Notes under the pieces: model-generated | Database searches by the model: none | The model's input: only the letters and a program-made list of their open reading frames with translations | What the model was told of the DNA's origin: nothing | Program-made: the position numbers and the translations under genes | From: Haloarculaceae archaeon | Lineage (GTDB): Archaea > Halobacteriota > Halobacteria > Halobacteriales > Haloarculaceae | Length of the DNA stretch: 56,685 nt | Assembly: GCA_007122455.1 (NCBI GenBank) | Contig: SKTU01000015.1 | Span: 1-56,685, forward strand | Direction of reading: 5' to 3' | In this document: positions 27,000 to 34,834 of the stretch, piece after piece | How positions within the stretch are numbered: the stretch's first letter is position 1 | Layout of the letters: each line of letters opens with the position of its first letter

Positions 27000-28748
27000 A
27001 TGCTAGACGTCGCCCTCCAGCTCGAAGGGGCAGAGGCTGTCGCGACCGCCATCAACTACTCGTGGATCCTCACGGTGACGTTCCTGATCTTCTTCATGCA
27101 CGCGGGCTTCGCGATGCTGGAGGCGGGACAGGTGCGTTCGAAGAACGTCGCAAACCAGCTGACGAAGAACATGCTCACGTGGAGCGTCGGCGTGGTGGTG
27201 TTCTTCCTGATCGGGATGGGCTTTGCGAACCTCGTCGGAATCGTGACCGGCGGTGGATCGACGGACGGCTGGACGCTGTCGATGTTCGGCGCCGGCGCCG
27301 AGACGACACTCGGGTGGGCCGATTGGCTCTACAGCGCCGTCTTCGCGATGACGATGGCCACCATCGTCTCCGGTGCGGTCGCCGGCCGCGCGAAGCTCCG
27401 CGCGTACGTCGGATACACGTTCCTGGTTGCCGCGGTCATCTACCCGGTCGTCTCCGGACTCTACTGGTACGGCGGCTTCCTCGGTGACCTCGGCTTCCAC
27501 GACTTCGCGGGCGGCATGATCGTTCACGGCGTCGGCGGTATCGCCGGTCTCGTGGCCGCCTACATGCTCGGCTCCCGGATCGGTCGGTTCGACGACGACG
27601 GCTCCGTCAACGTCATGCCCGGCCACTCGATGACGTTCGCGGTACTCGGCACGCTGATGCTCTGTTTCGGCTGGTACGGCTTCAACGTCGGAACGGCCGC
27701 GACGGCGATCACGGCCGACGGCGGAACGCTCCTGTTGGGCGGTGACGGCTCCAGCTGGATCGCCGGTCGCGTCGCGATGACGACGACCCTCGGCATGGCG
27801 ATGGGCGCTATCGGGGCCGGGGCCGTCGCACTCGCTCGCACGGGCAAGGTGGACACGCTCTACGTCGCAAACGGAATGCTCGCCGGCCTCGTCGGCGTCA
27901 CGGGCACCGCGGACGTGCTCACCCCGATGGGTGGCATCATGCTCGGTCTCATCGCCGGTGCACAGCTCCCGATCGTCTTCGAGTTCGTCGAAAAGCGGCT
28001 CAAGATCGACGACGTCTGTGCGGTCTTCCCCGTCCACGGTAGCGCTGGAGCGCTCGGTATCGTCCTCTTCCCGCTGTGGTCGACCGGCGGGACACCGATC
28101 GGTGCGGGCGTCGTCCCTGGCGGTATCCTCTCGATCGAGTCGTCGATGTTCGCACCGCAGATCATCGGGACGGTCGTCATCGCCGTCTGGACGATCGTCG
28201 CGACCGCCGCGGTCTGGGGCGCGTTCAAGGCCGTCGGACAGGCCCGCGTCACGCCGAACCACGAGCGCGAAGGGCTCGATCTCTCCGAACACGGCACCGA
28301 CACCTACCCCGAGTTCGGGAGCACCGGTGGCCCCGCGGCAACCGACGGCGGCTTCGTCGAGTCCGAGGGGATCGTTCGCCCCGACGGCGGCGTCGTCAAC
28401 GACGGAGCGATCAAGATGGTGACGGCGTTCATTCGGCCGGACAAGCTCTCGGACGTGAAGAAGGGTCTCGCCGAGGTCGGCGCACCGTCGTTGACCGTCA
28501 CGAACGTCTCCGGCCGCGGCAACCAGCCCGCCAAGAAGGGACAGTGGCGCGGCGAGGAGTTCACGGTCGATCTCCACCAGAAGGTGAAAGTCGAGTGCGT
28601 CGTCGCGGACATCCCCGCGGCCGACGTCGCCGAGGCGATCCGCGACGCGGGAAAAACCGGCGAACCCGGCGACGGAAAGGTGTTCATCCTCCCCGTCGAG
28701 AACGCCTACCAGATCCGGACCGGGGAGGTCGGCCCCGACGCAGTCTGA
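27000..28748 (+). CDS. amt: Ammonium transporter fused to a C-terminal PII (GlnK-like) domain
   Basis: 582 residues. Residues about 15-420 are a complete Amt/AmtB channel with about 11 membrane segments (first: [19 protein letters not shown]). A hydrophilic acidic linker follows (about 425-470). Residues about 471-582 are [22 protein letters not shown] at the start and the family motif [15 protein letters not shown] near the end, with [12 protein letters not shown] closing it. The T-loop positions equivalent to Tyr46 and Tyr51 are W516 and F521, so it cannot be uridylylated there. The transporter would carry its own gate, responding to ADP/ATP and 2-oxoglutarate. The lrp gene follows by four bases. 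Confidence 0.93.
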   Translation: MLDVALQLEGAEAVATAINYSWILTVTFLIFFMHAGFAMLEAGQVRSKNVANQLTKNMLTWSVGVVVFFLIGMGFANLVGIVTGGGSTDGWTLSMFGAGAETTLGWADWLYSAVFAMTMATIVSGAVAGRAKLRAYVGYTFLVAAVIYPVVSGLYWYGGFLGDLGFHDFAGGMIVHGVGGIAGLVAAYMLGSRIGRFDDDGSVNVMPGHSMTFAVLGTLMLCFGWYGFNVGTAATAITADGGTLLLGGDGSSWIAGRVAMTTTLGMAMGAIGAGAVALARTGKVDTLYVANGMLAGLVGVTGTADVLTPMGGIMLGLIAGAQLPIVFEFVEKRLKIDDVCAVFPVHGSAGALGIVLFPLWSTGGTPIGAGVVPGGILSIESSMFAPQIIGTVVIAVWTIVATAAVWGAFKAVGQARVTPNHEREGLDLSEHGTDTYPEFGSTGGPAATDGGFVESEGIVRPDGGVVNDGAIKMVTAFIRPDKLSDVKKGLAEVGAPSLTVTNVSGRGNQPAKKGQWRGEEFTVDLHQKVKVECVVADIPAADVAEAIRDAGKTGEPGDGKVFILPVENAYQIRTGEVGPDAV

Positions 28749-28752
28749 CACA

Positions 28753-29193
28753 ATGGATCGACTCGACAAAGAGCTCGTCACCGCGCTGTTTCGGCAGCCA
28801 CGGGCCGAGCTGATCGACGTCGCCGCCGAGACGGAGATGGTGGCGGTACAGAAGCGCCTGTCGGCGCTACAGACGGACGGAACGGTCGCCGGCTACACCG
28901 CCAAGGTGGATTACGAGCGGCTCGGATACCGAACGGTGATCGTCCGACTGGCGGTCGATCTCGGATCGATCGACGACGTGACCGACCGGCTCCGCGAGCA
29001 GCCGGCGTTCGTCACGGTGTATCAGATCAGCGGACCGTTCACCGTCTTCGCGGTCGGCAGGTTCGAAAGCGAGGCAGAGATCGCCACCTGCCTCCACGAA
29101 CTGCACGCCGATCCCGACGTTCGTACCGTCGACACGAGTGCCGTTCGGCGGATTCACGCGGAGAACGATTCGCCGCTGAACGGCGAGAACTGA
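28753..29193 (+). CDS. Lrp/AsnC-family regulator, coupled to Amt-PII
   Basis: 146 residues. The helix-turn-helix is degenerate compared with the 4600 paralogue: DKELVTALFRQPRAELIDVA, then MVAVQKRLSALQTDGTVAGY. A RAM-type ligand domain (about 58-135) has VYQISGPFTVFAVGRFESE. It starts four bases after the Amt-PII stop, so it is co-transcribed and probably senses nitrogen status or a related amino acid. A 6-base hairpin overlaps its end. Confidence 0.82.
   Translation: MDRLDKELVTALFRQPRAELIDVAAETEMVAVQKRLSALQTDGTVAGYTAKVDYERLGYRTVIVRLAVDLGSIDDVTDRLREQPAFVTVYQISGPFTVFAVGRFESEAEIATCLHELHADPDVRTVDTSAVRRIHAENDSPLNGEN
29170..29186 (+). terminator. Hairpin at the end of the Amt-PII/lrp operon
   Basis: TCGCCG-CTGAA-CGGCGA, a 6-base stem ending five bases before the TGA. 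A second palindrome, CTTCGCTCGAGCGGAG, sits at 29214-29229. Together they could end the transcript; no long U-run follows. Confidence 0.3.
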
Positions 29194-29586
29194 CACCGAT
29201 CGTGTTTATGTTACTTCGCTCGAGCGGAGCGACGCCGTTACGACGACTCCTTCGACGAACCGACAGCGACGAGACGCTCGAAGGAGCGTTTCGCTGGAGG
29301 AACTTCGATTCACGTAGAGTGCGGGCCCGGACCAGGGGCCCGACGGAGGAACAGTTCGCCAGCCGAACCATTCGTGCTGAGCAGTACCACACCGGAGACC
29401 GGTTGTCTCACGGCATTCCCCTGTATGAATCCACATATATTCCCGATTTTGGTTCGCGCAATACCTAGTAGGGTAGATTGTTCGAATCTATATATCCAGT
29501 TATCCGTCGAATCGTTCGAAGAGATCCAATTAGATTGTCGATCCGCGACGGTAACGCCTTTCGGTCCGGCGGGCGAACGATAGGTC
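29194..29586. other. 393-base intergenic stretch before hemL
   Basis: No convincing gene. An Arg-rich open frame (29202-29468) is not haloarchaeal in composition. The stretch contains a palindrome (29214-29229), a perfect hairpin (29322-29342), and AT-rich 'tctatatatcc' at about 29488-29498, which could be the hemL TATA with a long leader of about 70 bases. The middle is GC-rich and unexplained. Confidence 0.5.
29322..29342. other. Perfect 7-base GC hairpin in the intergenic stretch
   Basis: CGGGCCC-GGACCAG-GGGCCCG, a 7-base stem with a 7-base loop, in DNA without a supported gene. It could belong to a small RNA or be a transcript end. Confidence 0.35.
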
Positions 29587-30921
29587 ATGAACCACGAGCG
29601 TTCACGGGCGCTGTACGGGCGAGCGCTCTCTGTGCTTCCCGGCGGCGTCAACTCCGCGGTACGCGCCGCGCCGCAACCGTATCCGCTGTTCGTGGAGCGC
29701 GGCGACGGAGGCCACGTCATCGACGCCGACGGAAACCGGTACGTCGACTGGGTGATGGGGCTCGGGCCGCTGCTGCTCGGTCACGACACCCCCGAACCCG
29801 TGCAGTCGGCGATCCAATCGCGGGCCGCCGAGGGACCGATGTACGGGATGCCGACCGAACTGGAGATCGAACACGCCGAGTTCGTCTGCCGACACGTCCC
29901 CTCCGTCGAGATGCTCCGGTTCGTCAACTCCGGGACCGAGGCGACGGTGTCGGCCGTTCGGTTGGCACGCGCAGTCACTGGACGAAACAAGATCGTCGTC
30001 ATGCAGGGTGGCTACCACGGGGCTCAGGAGTCGACGCTCGTCGAGGGGACGGCCGACGATCCCGCCCCGTCGAGCGCCGGCATTCCGCGCTCGTTTGCCG
30101 AGGAGACGATCCCGATCCCGTTCAACGACGTCGAGGCGGCCCGGGACGCGTTTCGAAACCACGGCGACGACATCGCGGGCGTCCTCGTCGAACCGGTTCA
30201 GGCGAACATGGGGATCGTCTATCCGCAGGACGGCTACCACGACTCGCTCCGGGAGCTGTGCGACGAATACGGCTCGCTCCTGCTCTTCGACGAGGTCATC
30301 ACCGGCTTCCGGGTCGGCGGACTCCACTGCGCCCAGGGGAAGTTCGACGTCGATCCCGACGTGACGACGTTCGGAAAGATCGTCGGCGGCGGCTATCCCG
30401 TCGGGGCGATCGGCGGCAAGACCGAGTACATCGAGGAGTTCACGCCGACCGGCGACGTCTTCCAGGCCGGAACGTTCTCCGGACATCCGGTGACGATGGC
30501 CGCCGGCCTGGAGACGCTGAAGTTCTGCGCCGAACACGACGTCTACGACCACGTCGACTCGATCGGGACGCAGCTCCGGGAGGGACTGTCGGAGCTGCTC
30601 GAGGACCACGCCCCCGAGTACACGGTCGTCGGAACGGACTCGCTGTTCAAGGTGGTGTTCACCCGGACGGAGACGGATCCGCAGGACTGTGCGAACGGCT
30701 GCCGACAGGATCCCACCTGTAGCCGGTTCGGCGCCTGTCCGAAGCGGGGAACCGACACCGCTGACGCCGAAACCGAGCGGTACGCGCGGCTCTTCCGTCC
30801 GGCGATGATCGAGGAGGGCGTCCTCGTCTCACAGAACCAGTTCGAGGCGAACTTCGTCTCCTACGGACACACCGAATCGGACGTCGAGGAAACGCTCGAA
30901 GCCTACAAACACGCCCTGTGA
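29587..30921 (+). CDS. hemL: Glutamate-1-semialdehyde 2,1-aminomutase
   Basis: 444 residues. It starts [20 protein letters not shown], an acid-stable form of the GSAM start. The PLP lysine is in [33 protein letters not shown] and [10 protein letters not shown] are family motifs. It makes 5-aminolevulinate for HemB. Unusual is a Cys-rich insertion near the C-terminus, C368-x3-C372-x5-C378-x5-C384, inside a segment ending CPKRGTD. This could bind a metal or Fe-S cluster. The next gene overlaps its stop (GTGA). Confidence 0.94.
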   Translation: MNHERSRALYGRALSVLPGGVNSAVRAAPQPYPLFVERGDGGHVIDADGNRYVDWVMGLGPLLLGHDTPEPVQSAIQSRAAEGPMYGMPTELEIEHAEFVCRHVPSVEMLRFVNSGTEATVSAVRLARAVTGRNKIVVMQGGYHGAQESTLVEGTADDPAPSSAGIPRSFAEETIPIPFNDVEAARDAFRNHGDDIAGVLVEPVQANMGIVYPQDGYHDSLRELCDEYGSLLLFDEVITGFRVGGLHCAQGKFDVDPDVTTFGKIVGGGYPVGAIGGKTEYIEEFTPTGDVFQAGTFSGHPVTMAAGLETLKFCAEHDVYDHVDSIGTQLREGLSELLEDHAPEYTVVGTDSLFKVVFTRTETDPQDCANGCRQDPTCSRFGACPKRGTDTADAETERYARLFRPAMIEEGVLVSQNQFEANFVSYGHTESDVEETLEAYKHAL

Positions 30922-31598
30922 GCGACGATCGGTGGGTAGGCTGGCTAGAGCGATTGCTCTTTTTTCTGCCGGTCGTCGTCGGAGCGGGGGTGATCGGCGT
31001 GCTCCAGCGAGCGCCGCAGCCGCGGCTCAGCGGCGCCGCGTTCGCCGTCGCGGGCGTCGGCACGCTGGCGATCCGGTTCGGCGTTCCGATCGCGATCTGG
31101 CTCGACGCCCGCCGGATCGAACGTAGTGGACAGCCGTGGAAGCCGAACCGGTGGCTCTACAGCGGTGCAGCGCTGTTGATCTCGTCGCCACTCGTCGCAC
31201 TCGTCTATCTCTACCGTCGCCACCGACGCGTTCCGTACCACCGACCCGATCCGCGGTGGGGGTATCTGGTCGGGGGATCCCTCGCAGTGGGCGTGCTCGC
31301 CATCGCCTCCGGCGTCGTCGCCGTCGCCGTTGCGGTGACCGTCGGCGAGTCGGCCGTTCCGCTCGTCCTCACGTTGACCGCAGTACTGGCAGCGATCGTC
31401 GCCGGCGTCTTCCCCGCAGCGATGTACTACGACGCGGCCTACGTCTCCGCTCGCTCGCGAGCGTGGCGACCGAACCCGGCGCTGTACCTCGGACTCGCAC
31501 TCGTCGGGCTCTTCGTCGGCCTCCTGCAGCCGCTCGTGGCCGGGTACTACCTGCTCCGCAGAAGGCGAGAACTCGACGGTCAGGCCGCGTCGCCGTAA
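30918..31598 (+). CDS. Polytopic membrane protein, coupled to hemL
   Basis: 226 residues from GTG 30918, which overlaps the hemL TGA. About six membrane segments (about 10-28, 36-55, 75-92, 112-135, 140-160, 185-207), with short basic loops containing [13 protein letters not shown] and a terminal [10 protein letters not shown]. No named family. Coupling to hemL may reflect co-expression only. It ends inside the facing glutaredoxin gene (19-base overlap). Confidence 0.7.
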   Translation: MSDDRWVGWLERLLFFLPVVVGAGVIGVLQRAPQPRLSGAAFAVAGVGTLAIRFGVPIAIWLDARRIERSGQPWKPNRWLYSGAALLISSPLVALVYLYRRHRRVPYHRPDPRWGYLVGGSLAVGVLAIASGVVAVAVAVTVGESAVPLVLTLTAVLAAIVAGVFPAAMYYDAAYVSARSRAWRPNPALYLGLALVGLFVGLLQPLVAGYYLLRRRRELDGQAASP

Positions 31599-31834
31599 GT
31601 CTCCTCGAGATACGCGACGATGTCGTCGGATTCGGGCATCCCCTCGACGCCGTGGTCGCGGTCGACTAAAACTGGAACGCCGGTCTGACCGCTTATCTCC
31701 TCCACCTCGGTTCGGTCGCCGCGGGCGCGCGGAACCTCGTGAGATTCGTATTCGAGGCCGAGTTCGTCGAGCGCGTCGACGACCTTCGCACAGAACGGAC
31801 AGCCGGGCAGTTCGTAGAGTTCGATGTTCGCCAT
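31580..31834 (-). CDS. Glutaredoxin-like protein
   Basis: 84 residues, a minimal thioredoxin fold: IELYELPGCPFCAKVVDALDE with redox motif CPFC at residues 12-15, cis-Pro in TGVPVLVD, and [14 protein letters not shown] at the end. It is likely to act as a thiol-disulfide reductant; haloarchaea use gamma-glutamylcysteine rather than glutathione, so the partner thiol is inferred. Preceded by AT-rich sequence consistent with its own promoter. Confidence 0.85.
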   Translation of the reverse strand: MANIELYELPGCPFCAKVVDALDELGLEYESHEVPRARGDRTEVEEISGQTGVPVLVDRDHGVEGMPESDDIVAYLEETYGDAA

Positions 31835-31906
31835 CGCCGTCGTGTACGCTTGCGTGAATAAAAACGTCGGCGGTCGTGTGCGCCGACCACGCCAGATCAG
31901 ATCAGA

Positions 31907-33403
31907 TCAAAACTGGATGGTGCCGGCCTCGACCGCGAAGTAGACGGCGAAGTAGACGACGAACAGAACCGCGAGCACCCACTGGCCGAGCGAGACGTCG
32001 TCGCGCTCGCCCATGGCGGCCTTCACGAGCGGGTAGCTCATGATACCCGCAGCCAGCCCGTTGGCGATCGAGGCGGTCAGCGGCATGATGGTGATCGTCA
32101 ATCCGCCGGCGATCGCCCACGCGGGATCCTGCCAGTCGATGTCGGCAACGCCCTGCAGCATGATGATCCCGACGACGACAAGTGCGATGTACGTCGCGTA
32201 GGTGGGAATCGCCGAGACGATCGGGACGAACAGCAGCGACACCAAAAAGAGGAGCCCGACGACGAGGGCGGTGAAGCCGGTTCGACCGCCCTCCTCGATG
32301 CCGGTCGACGATTCGATGTAGGTCGTCACCGTGGAGGTACCCATCATCGCACCGACGGTGGTACCGACTGCGTCGGCCATCAGTGGCTTGTCCATCTCCG
32401 GAAGATCCCCGTGTTCGTCGAGGAAGCCGCCGATCTGGGAGACGCCGATGAGCGTTCCGGCGGTGTCGAAGAAGTCGACGAAGAAGAACGTGAAGACGAC
32501 GAGCGCGAACGTCAGCGGATCCTCGAGGATGAGACCGAGTCCCTCGATGAAGCCGAACACCAGCGGCGTGAAGTCGTACTGGACGCCGAACAGCAGTGCA
32601 CCGACGCCGCCGTCGGCGACCTCGTCGACGGCACCGGGCTCCAGAACGCCACGGTTTACGACGCCGGCGAGCGTCAGGGCGTAGCCGGCGACCGCGGTCG
32701 AGAGGATCCCGACGATGATCGATCCAGTGACGCCGCGAGCGTACAGCAAGAGCGTGAAGACGAGCCCGAGAAGCGACAGTGCAGCCACGGGGCTCTGGAG
32801 GACGTTACCCAGCGTGACCAGCGTCGCGTCGTAGGCGACGACGACCTGCATCTCCTGGAGACCCAGAAAGAGCAGGAACACGCCGATACCGGCGCCGACC
32901 GCGAACTTCACGGGCTCGGGGAACAGTCGAATGACGTACTCCCGTGCGCCGACTGCCGTGAGCGCGATGAAGACGATCCCTTCGACGAACACCGCGGCGA
33001 GGGCGACCTGCCACGGAACGCCGAGGATCAACACGACGGTGAAGGTGAAGAAGGCGTTGAGTCCCATCCCCGGAGCCAGTCCGAACGGCCGCTTGGCGTA
33101 GAACGCCATCACCCCGATCGCGACGATGGAGGCCAGAATCGTGACGACCGTGAGCATCTCGAGAACCTGCCCGTAGCTGTACACCTCCCCGGCGATCGTC
33201 GTTTCCTGGATCGGTGCTCCGTCCTCGTTGAACCCGCCGACGATGGCGGGACCGAGGATGTTCGGATTGACGACGATGATGTACGCCATCGCGAGGAACG
33301 TCGTCGCCCCCGCGATCGTTTCCGTCCGTACGTCGGTATCGTGCTCGTCGAAGTCGAAATACCCCGTGAGCGAATCAAGCACACCCATTGGTTCGTTCGG
33401 CAT
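31907..33403 (-). CDS. AzgA-type NCS2 permease for purines
   Basis: 498 residues, about 13-14 membrane segments. Signature parts: TVRTETIAGATTFLAMAYII-like start (DVRTETIAGATTFLAMAYII), NPNILGPAIV, MGLNAFFTFTVVLI and FFDTAGTLIGVSQ, which define the adenine/guanine/hypoxanthine group of NCS2. It imports nucleobases by proton or cation symport. The PRT-HTH regulator gene lies 67 bases upstream on the same strand with a 20-base palindrome between, so control by that regulator is likely. Confidence 0.87.
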   Translation of the reverse strand: MPNEPMGVLDSLTGYFDFDEHDTDVRTETIAGATTFLAMAYIIVVNPNILGPAIVGGFNEDGAPIQETTIAGEVYSYGQVLEMLTVVTILASIVAIGVMAFYAKRPFGLAPGMGLNAFFTFTVVLILGVPWQVALAAVFVEGIVFIALTAVGAREYVIRLFPEPVKFAVGAGIGVFLLFLGLQEMQVVVAYDATLVTLGNVLQSPVAALSLLGLVFTLLLYARGVTGSIIVGILSTAVAGYALTLAGVVNRGVLEPGAVDEVADGGVGALLFGVQYDFTPLVFGFIEGLGLILEDPLTFALVVFTFFFVDFFDTAGTLIGVSQIGGFLDEHGDLPEMDKPLMADAVGTTVGAMMGTSTVTTYIESSTGIEEGGRTGFTALVVGLLFLVSLLFVPIVSAIPTYATYIALVVVGIIMLQGVADIDWQDPAWAIAGGLTITIMPLTASIANGLAAGIMSYPLVKAAMGERDDVSLGQWVLAVLFVVYFAVYFAVEAGTIQF

Positions 33404-33449
33404 ACCGATGGATACCTACTTAAGAGTTATCGTCTGTCCTATAAAAAAG

Positions 33450-33469
33450 ATATACAAGATACTGTATAT
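33450..33469. promoter_or_regulatory. 20-base palindrome upstream of the purine permease
   Basis: ATATACA-AGATAC-TGTATAT, perfect 7-base arms with a 6-base spacer. It directly abuts the permease TATA box (33440-33448, TTTTTTATA on the minus strand) and ends two bases from the regulator's stop codon. Confidence 0.6.
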
Positions 33470-33470
33470 G

Positions 33471-34184
33471 TCACTCGCGATGGATCAGCGCGTCGACCGG
33501 GGCCGCGGCGCGCTCGCTGGCGCGAGTGATCCCCTCTTCACCGACCGCGATGAGCGCAAAAACTCCGACGACCTCGGCGTCGGCCGCCGCCGCGATGTCC
33601 AACAGGAGTTCCTGCGTCTCTCCCGACCGGATCAGGTCGTCGACGACGAGCACAGAATCGCCGGGACTGATCGCGTTCGCCGGCAGGTAGTAATCGATCT
33701 CTATCCCGGAGGAGAGCCGCTGTCGGGCCTCGATGAACTCCTCGACGGCGGTTTCACGGGACTTCTTCGCGTACGCACAGCGGGCGCCGAACTGTCGCGC
33801 CATCGCGGCGCCGAGCGTGATGCCGTCGGTGGCCGCGGTGAGGACGACATCCGGAGGTTCGATACCGAGCGATTCGACAGCGACGGGCGGCACGAGGGAC
33901 AGGAGCGCCTGATCGAAGACGACCCTGGTGTTGTCGACGTATCCCTCCTCGTCGACGGCGATTCGGGCAGTGATCTCCTCGGCGAGCAGTGTCGCGCCGA
34001 CTCCCTCGATGACGTCGCGCGCTCGCGCTTCGCTGGGGAGAACGTGACCGTTGACGTACCGGTTGAGATCGCCCGCGGGGAGCCCAGTCTCCTCGGCGAG
34101 TTCGTCGTACGTTCGGGTCTCCTTCAGCGTCCGGAGCACGTCTACGGCACGCAGCTGAAGGGCAGCCTTCTCCGCGCGATTCAT
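33471..34184 (-). CDS. HTH-phosphoribosyltransferase fold regulator, purine-linked
   Basis: 237 residues. A helix-turn-helix at about 24-55 (TYDELAEETGLPAGDLNRYV) precedes a type I PRTase domain (about 65-237) with PRPP loop VLVVDDLIRSGETQ (179-192). Often annotated as an orotate phosphoribosyltransferase homologue, but the N-terminal DNA-binding domain and the presence of a true PyrE 73 bases away argue for a transcription factor that senses PRPP or a nucleotide, comparable in principle to PurR of Gram-positives and GfcR of haloarchaea. Likely target: the adjacent permease and perhaps itself (site at 34208). Confidence 0.82.
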   Translation of the reverse strand: MNRAEKAALQLRAVDVLRTLKETRTYDELAEETGLPAGDLNRYVNGHVLPSEARARDVIEGVGATLLAEEITARIAVDEEGYVDNTRVVFDQALLSLVPPVAVESLGIEPPDVVLTAATDGITLGAAMARQFGARCAYAKKSRETAVEEFIEARQRLSSGIEIDYYLPANAISPGDSVLVVDDLIRSGETQELLLDIAAAADAEVVGVFALIAVGEEGITRASERAAAPVDALIHRE

Positions 34185-34207
34185 AGCCTAACAGATCATC
34201 CGCAAAT

Positions 34208-34217
34208 GTATGAATAC
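34208..34217. promoter_or_regulatory. GTAT-GA-ATAC site before the PRT-HTH regulator
   Basis: A 10-base inverted repeat centred 28 bases before the regulator's start, on the TATA position. Its GTAT/ATAC arms are shared with the palindrome before the permease (TGTATAT/ATATACA). Short, so possibly chance. Confidence 0.3.
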
Positions 34218-34256
34218 TTCGGTGCCTTTCCATCGGAAAATACTCACGAGAGTGGA

Positions 34257-34778
34257 TTACCGATCGGCGAGCAGCTCCGACGCCGTCAGCAGTGCCTCGA
34301 GTTCGATACCGTGCTCGGCGAGGTTCTCTCGTGCGCCCTCCTCGCGGTCGACGACGACGAGAACGCGGTCGACGACTGCTCCGGCGTCGCGCAGCGCCTC
34401 CACCGCGTCGATCGCGCTCTGGCCGGTGGTTGCGATGTCCTCGAGGACGACGATCTCCTCGCCGTCGTCGAGGTCGCCCTCGATCTGGTTTCCGGTGCCG
34501 TACTCCTTGGCCTTCTTGCGGACGATGACGTAGGGGTTGCCCGTTTCGACCGACGTCGCGGCGACGAGCGGAACGGCGCCCAGCGCGACGCCGGCGAGTT
34601 TCATACCGCCGACCCGCTCGGCGAAGGCCTTCGAGATGAGCTTCAGACAGTTCGGATCCGTCTCGAAGACGTACTTGTCGACGTAATACTCCGAAATCCC
34701 GCCGTGGGAGAGTTCGAACTCTCCGAACTTGACGGCCTCGGCGTCCCGCAGCGCCGCGATGAGTTCCGTGTCGGCCAT
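34257..34778 (-). CDS. pyrE: Orotate phosphoribosyltransferase
   Basis: 173 residues, the usual archaeal length. The flexible-loop lysines are in [14 protein letters not shown]. The PRPP-binding motif is [17 protein letters not shown] (about 107-123). [13 protein letters not shown] starts the fold and KYVFETDPN follows it. It makes OMP from orotate and PRPP. On the same strand as purNH, 56 bases after its stop, and before the regulator and permease; the four genes may share regulation. Confidence 0.93.
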   Translation of the reverse strand: MADTELIAALRDAEAVKFGEFELSHGGISEYYVDKYVFETDPNCLKLISKAFAERVGGMKLAGVALGAVPLVAATSVETGNPYVIVRKKAKEYGTGNQIEGDLDDGEEIVVLEDIATTGQSAIDAVEALRDAGAVVDRVLVVVDREEGARENLAEHGIELEALLTASELLADR

Positions 34779-34834
34779 TACACCGCATCTGGAGGCGGCG
34801 CTTCAAAAACGACCCGAATCCTGCGCGAGCGACC

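Noticed and set aside
26746-27006. An 86-codon open frame before the Amt-PII gene
   Set aside because: Not acidic, in AT-rich promoter DNA, ends inside the next gene, and no family resemblance.
29202-29468. An 88-codon open frame after the second Lrp gene
   Set aside because: Arg-rich, not haloarchaeal in composition, and interrupted by strong hairpins. Left as non-coding.
29470-29500. A tRNA-like T-loop 'gttcgaatc'
   Set aside because: No matching stem, no anticodon arm or acceptor stem around it; chance match in AT-rich DNA.
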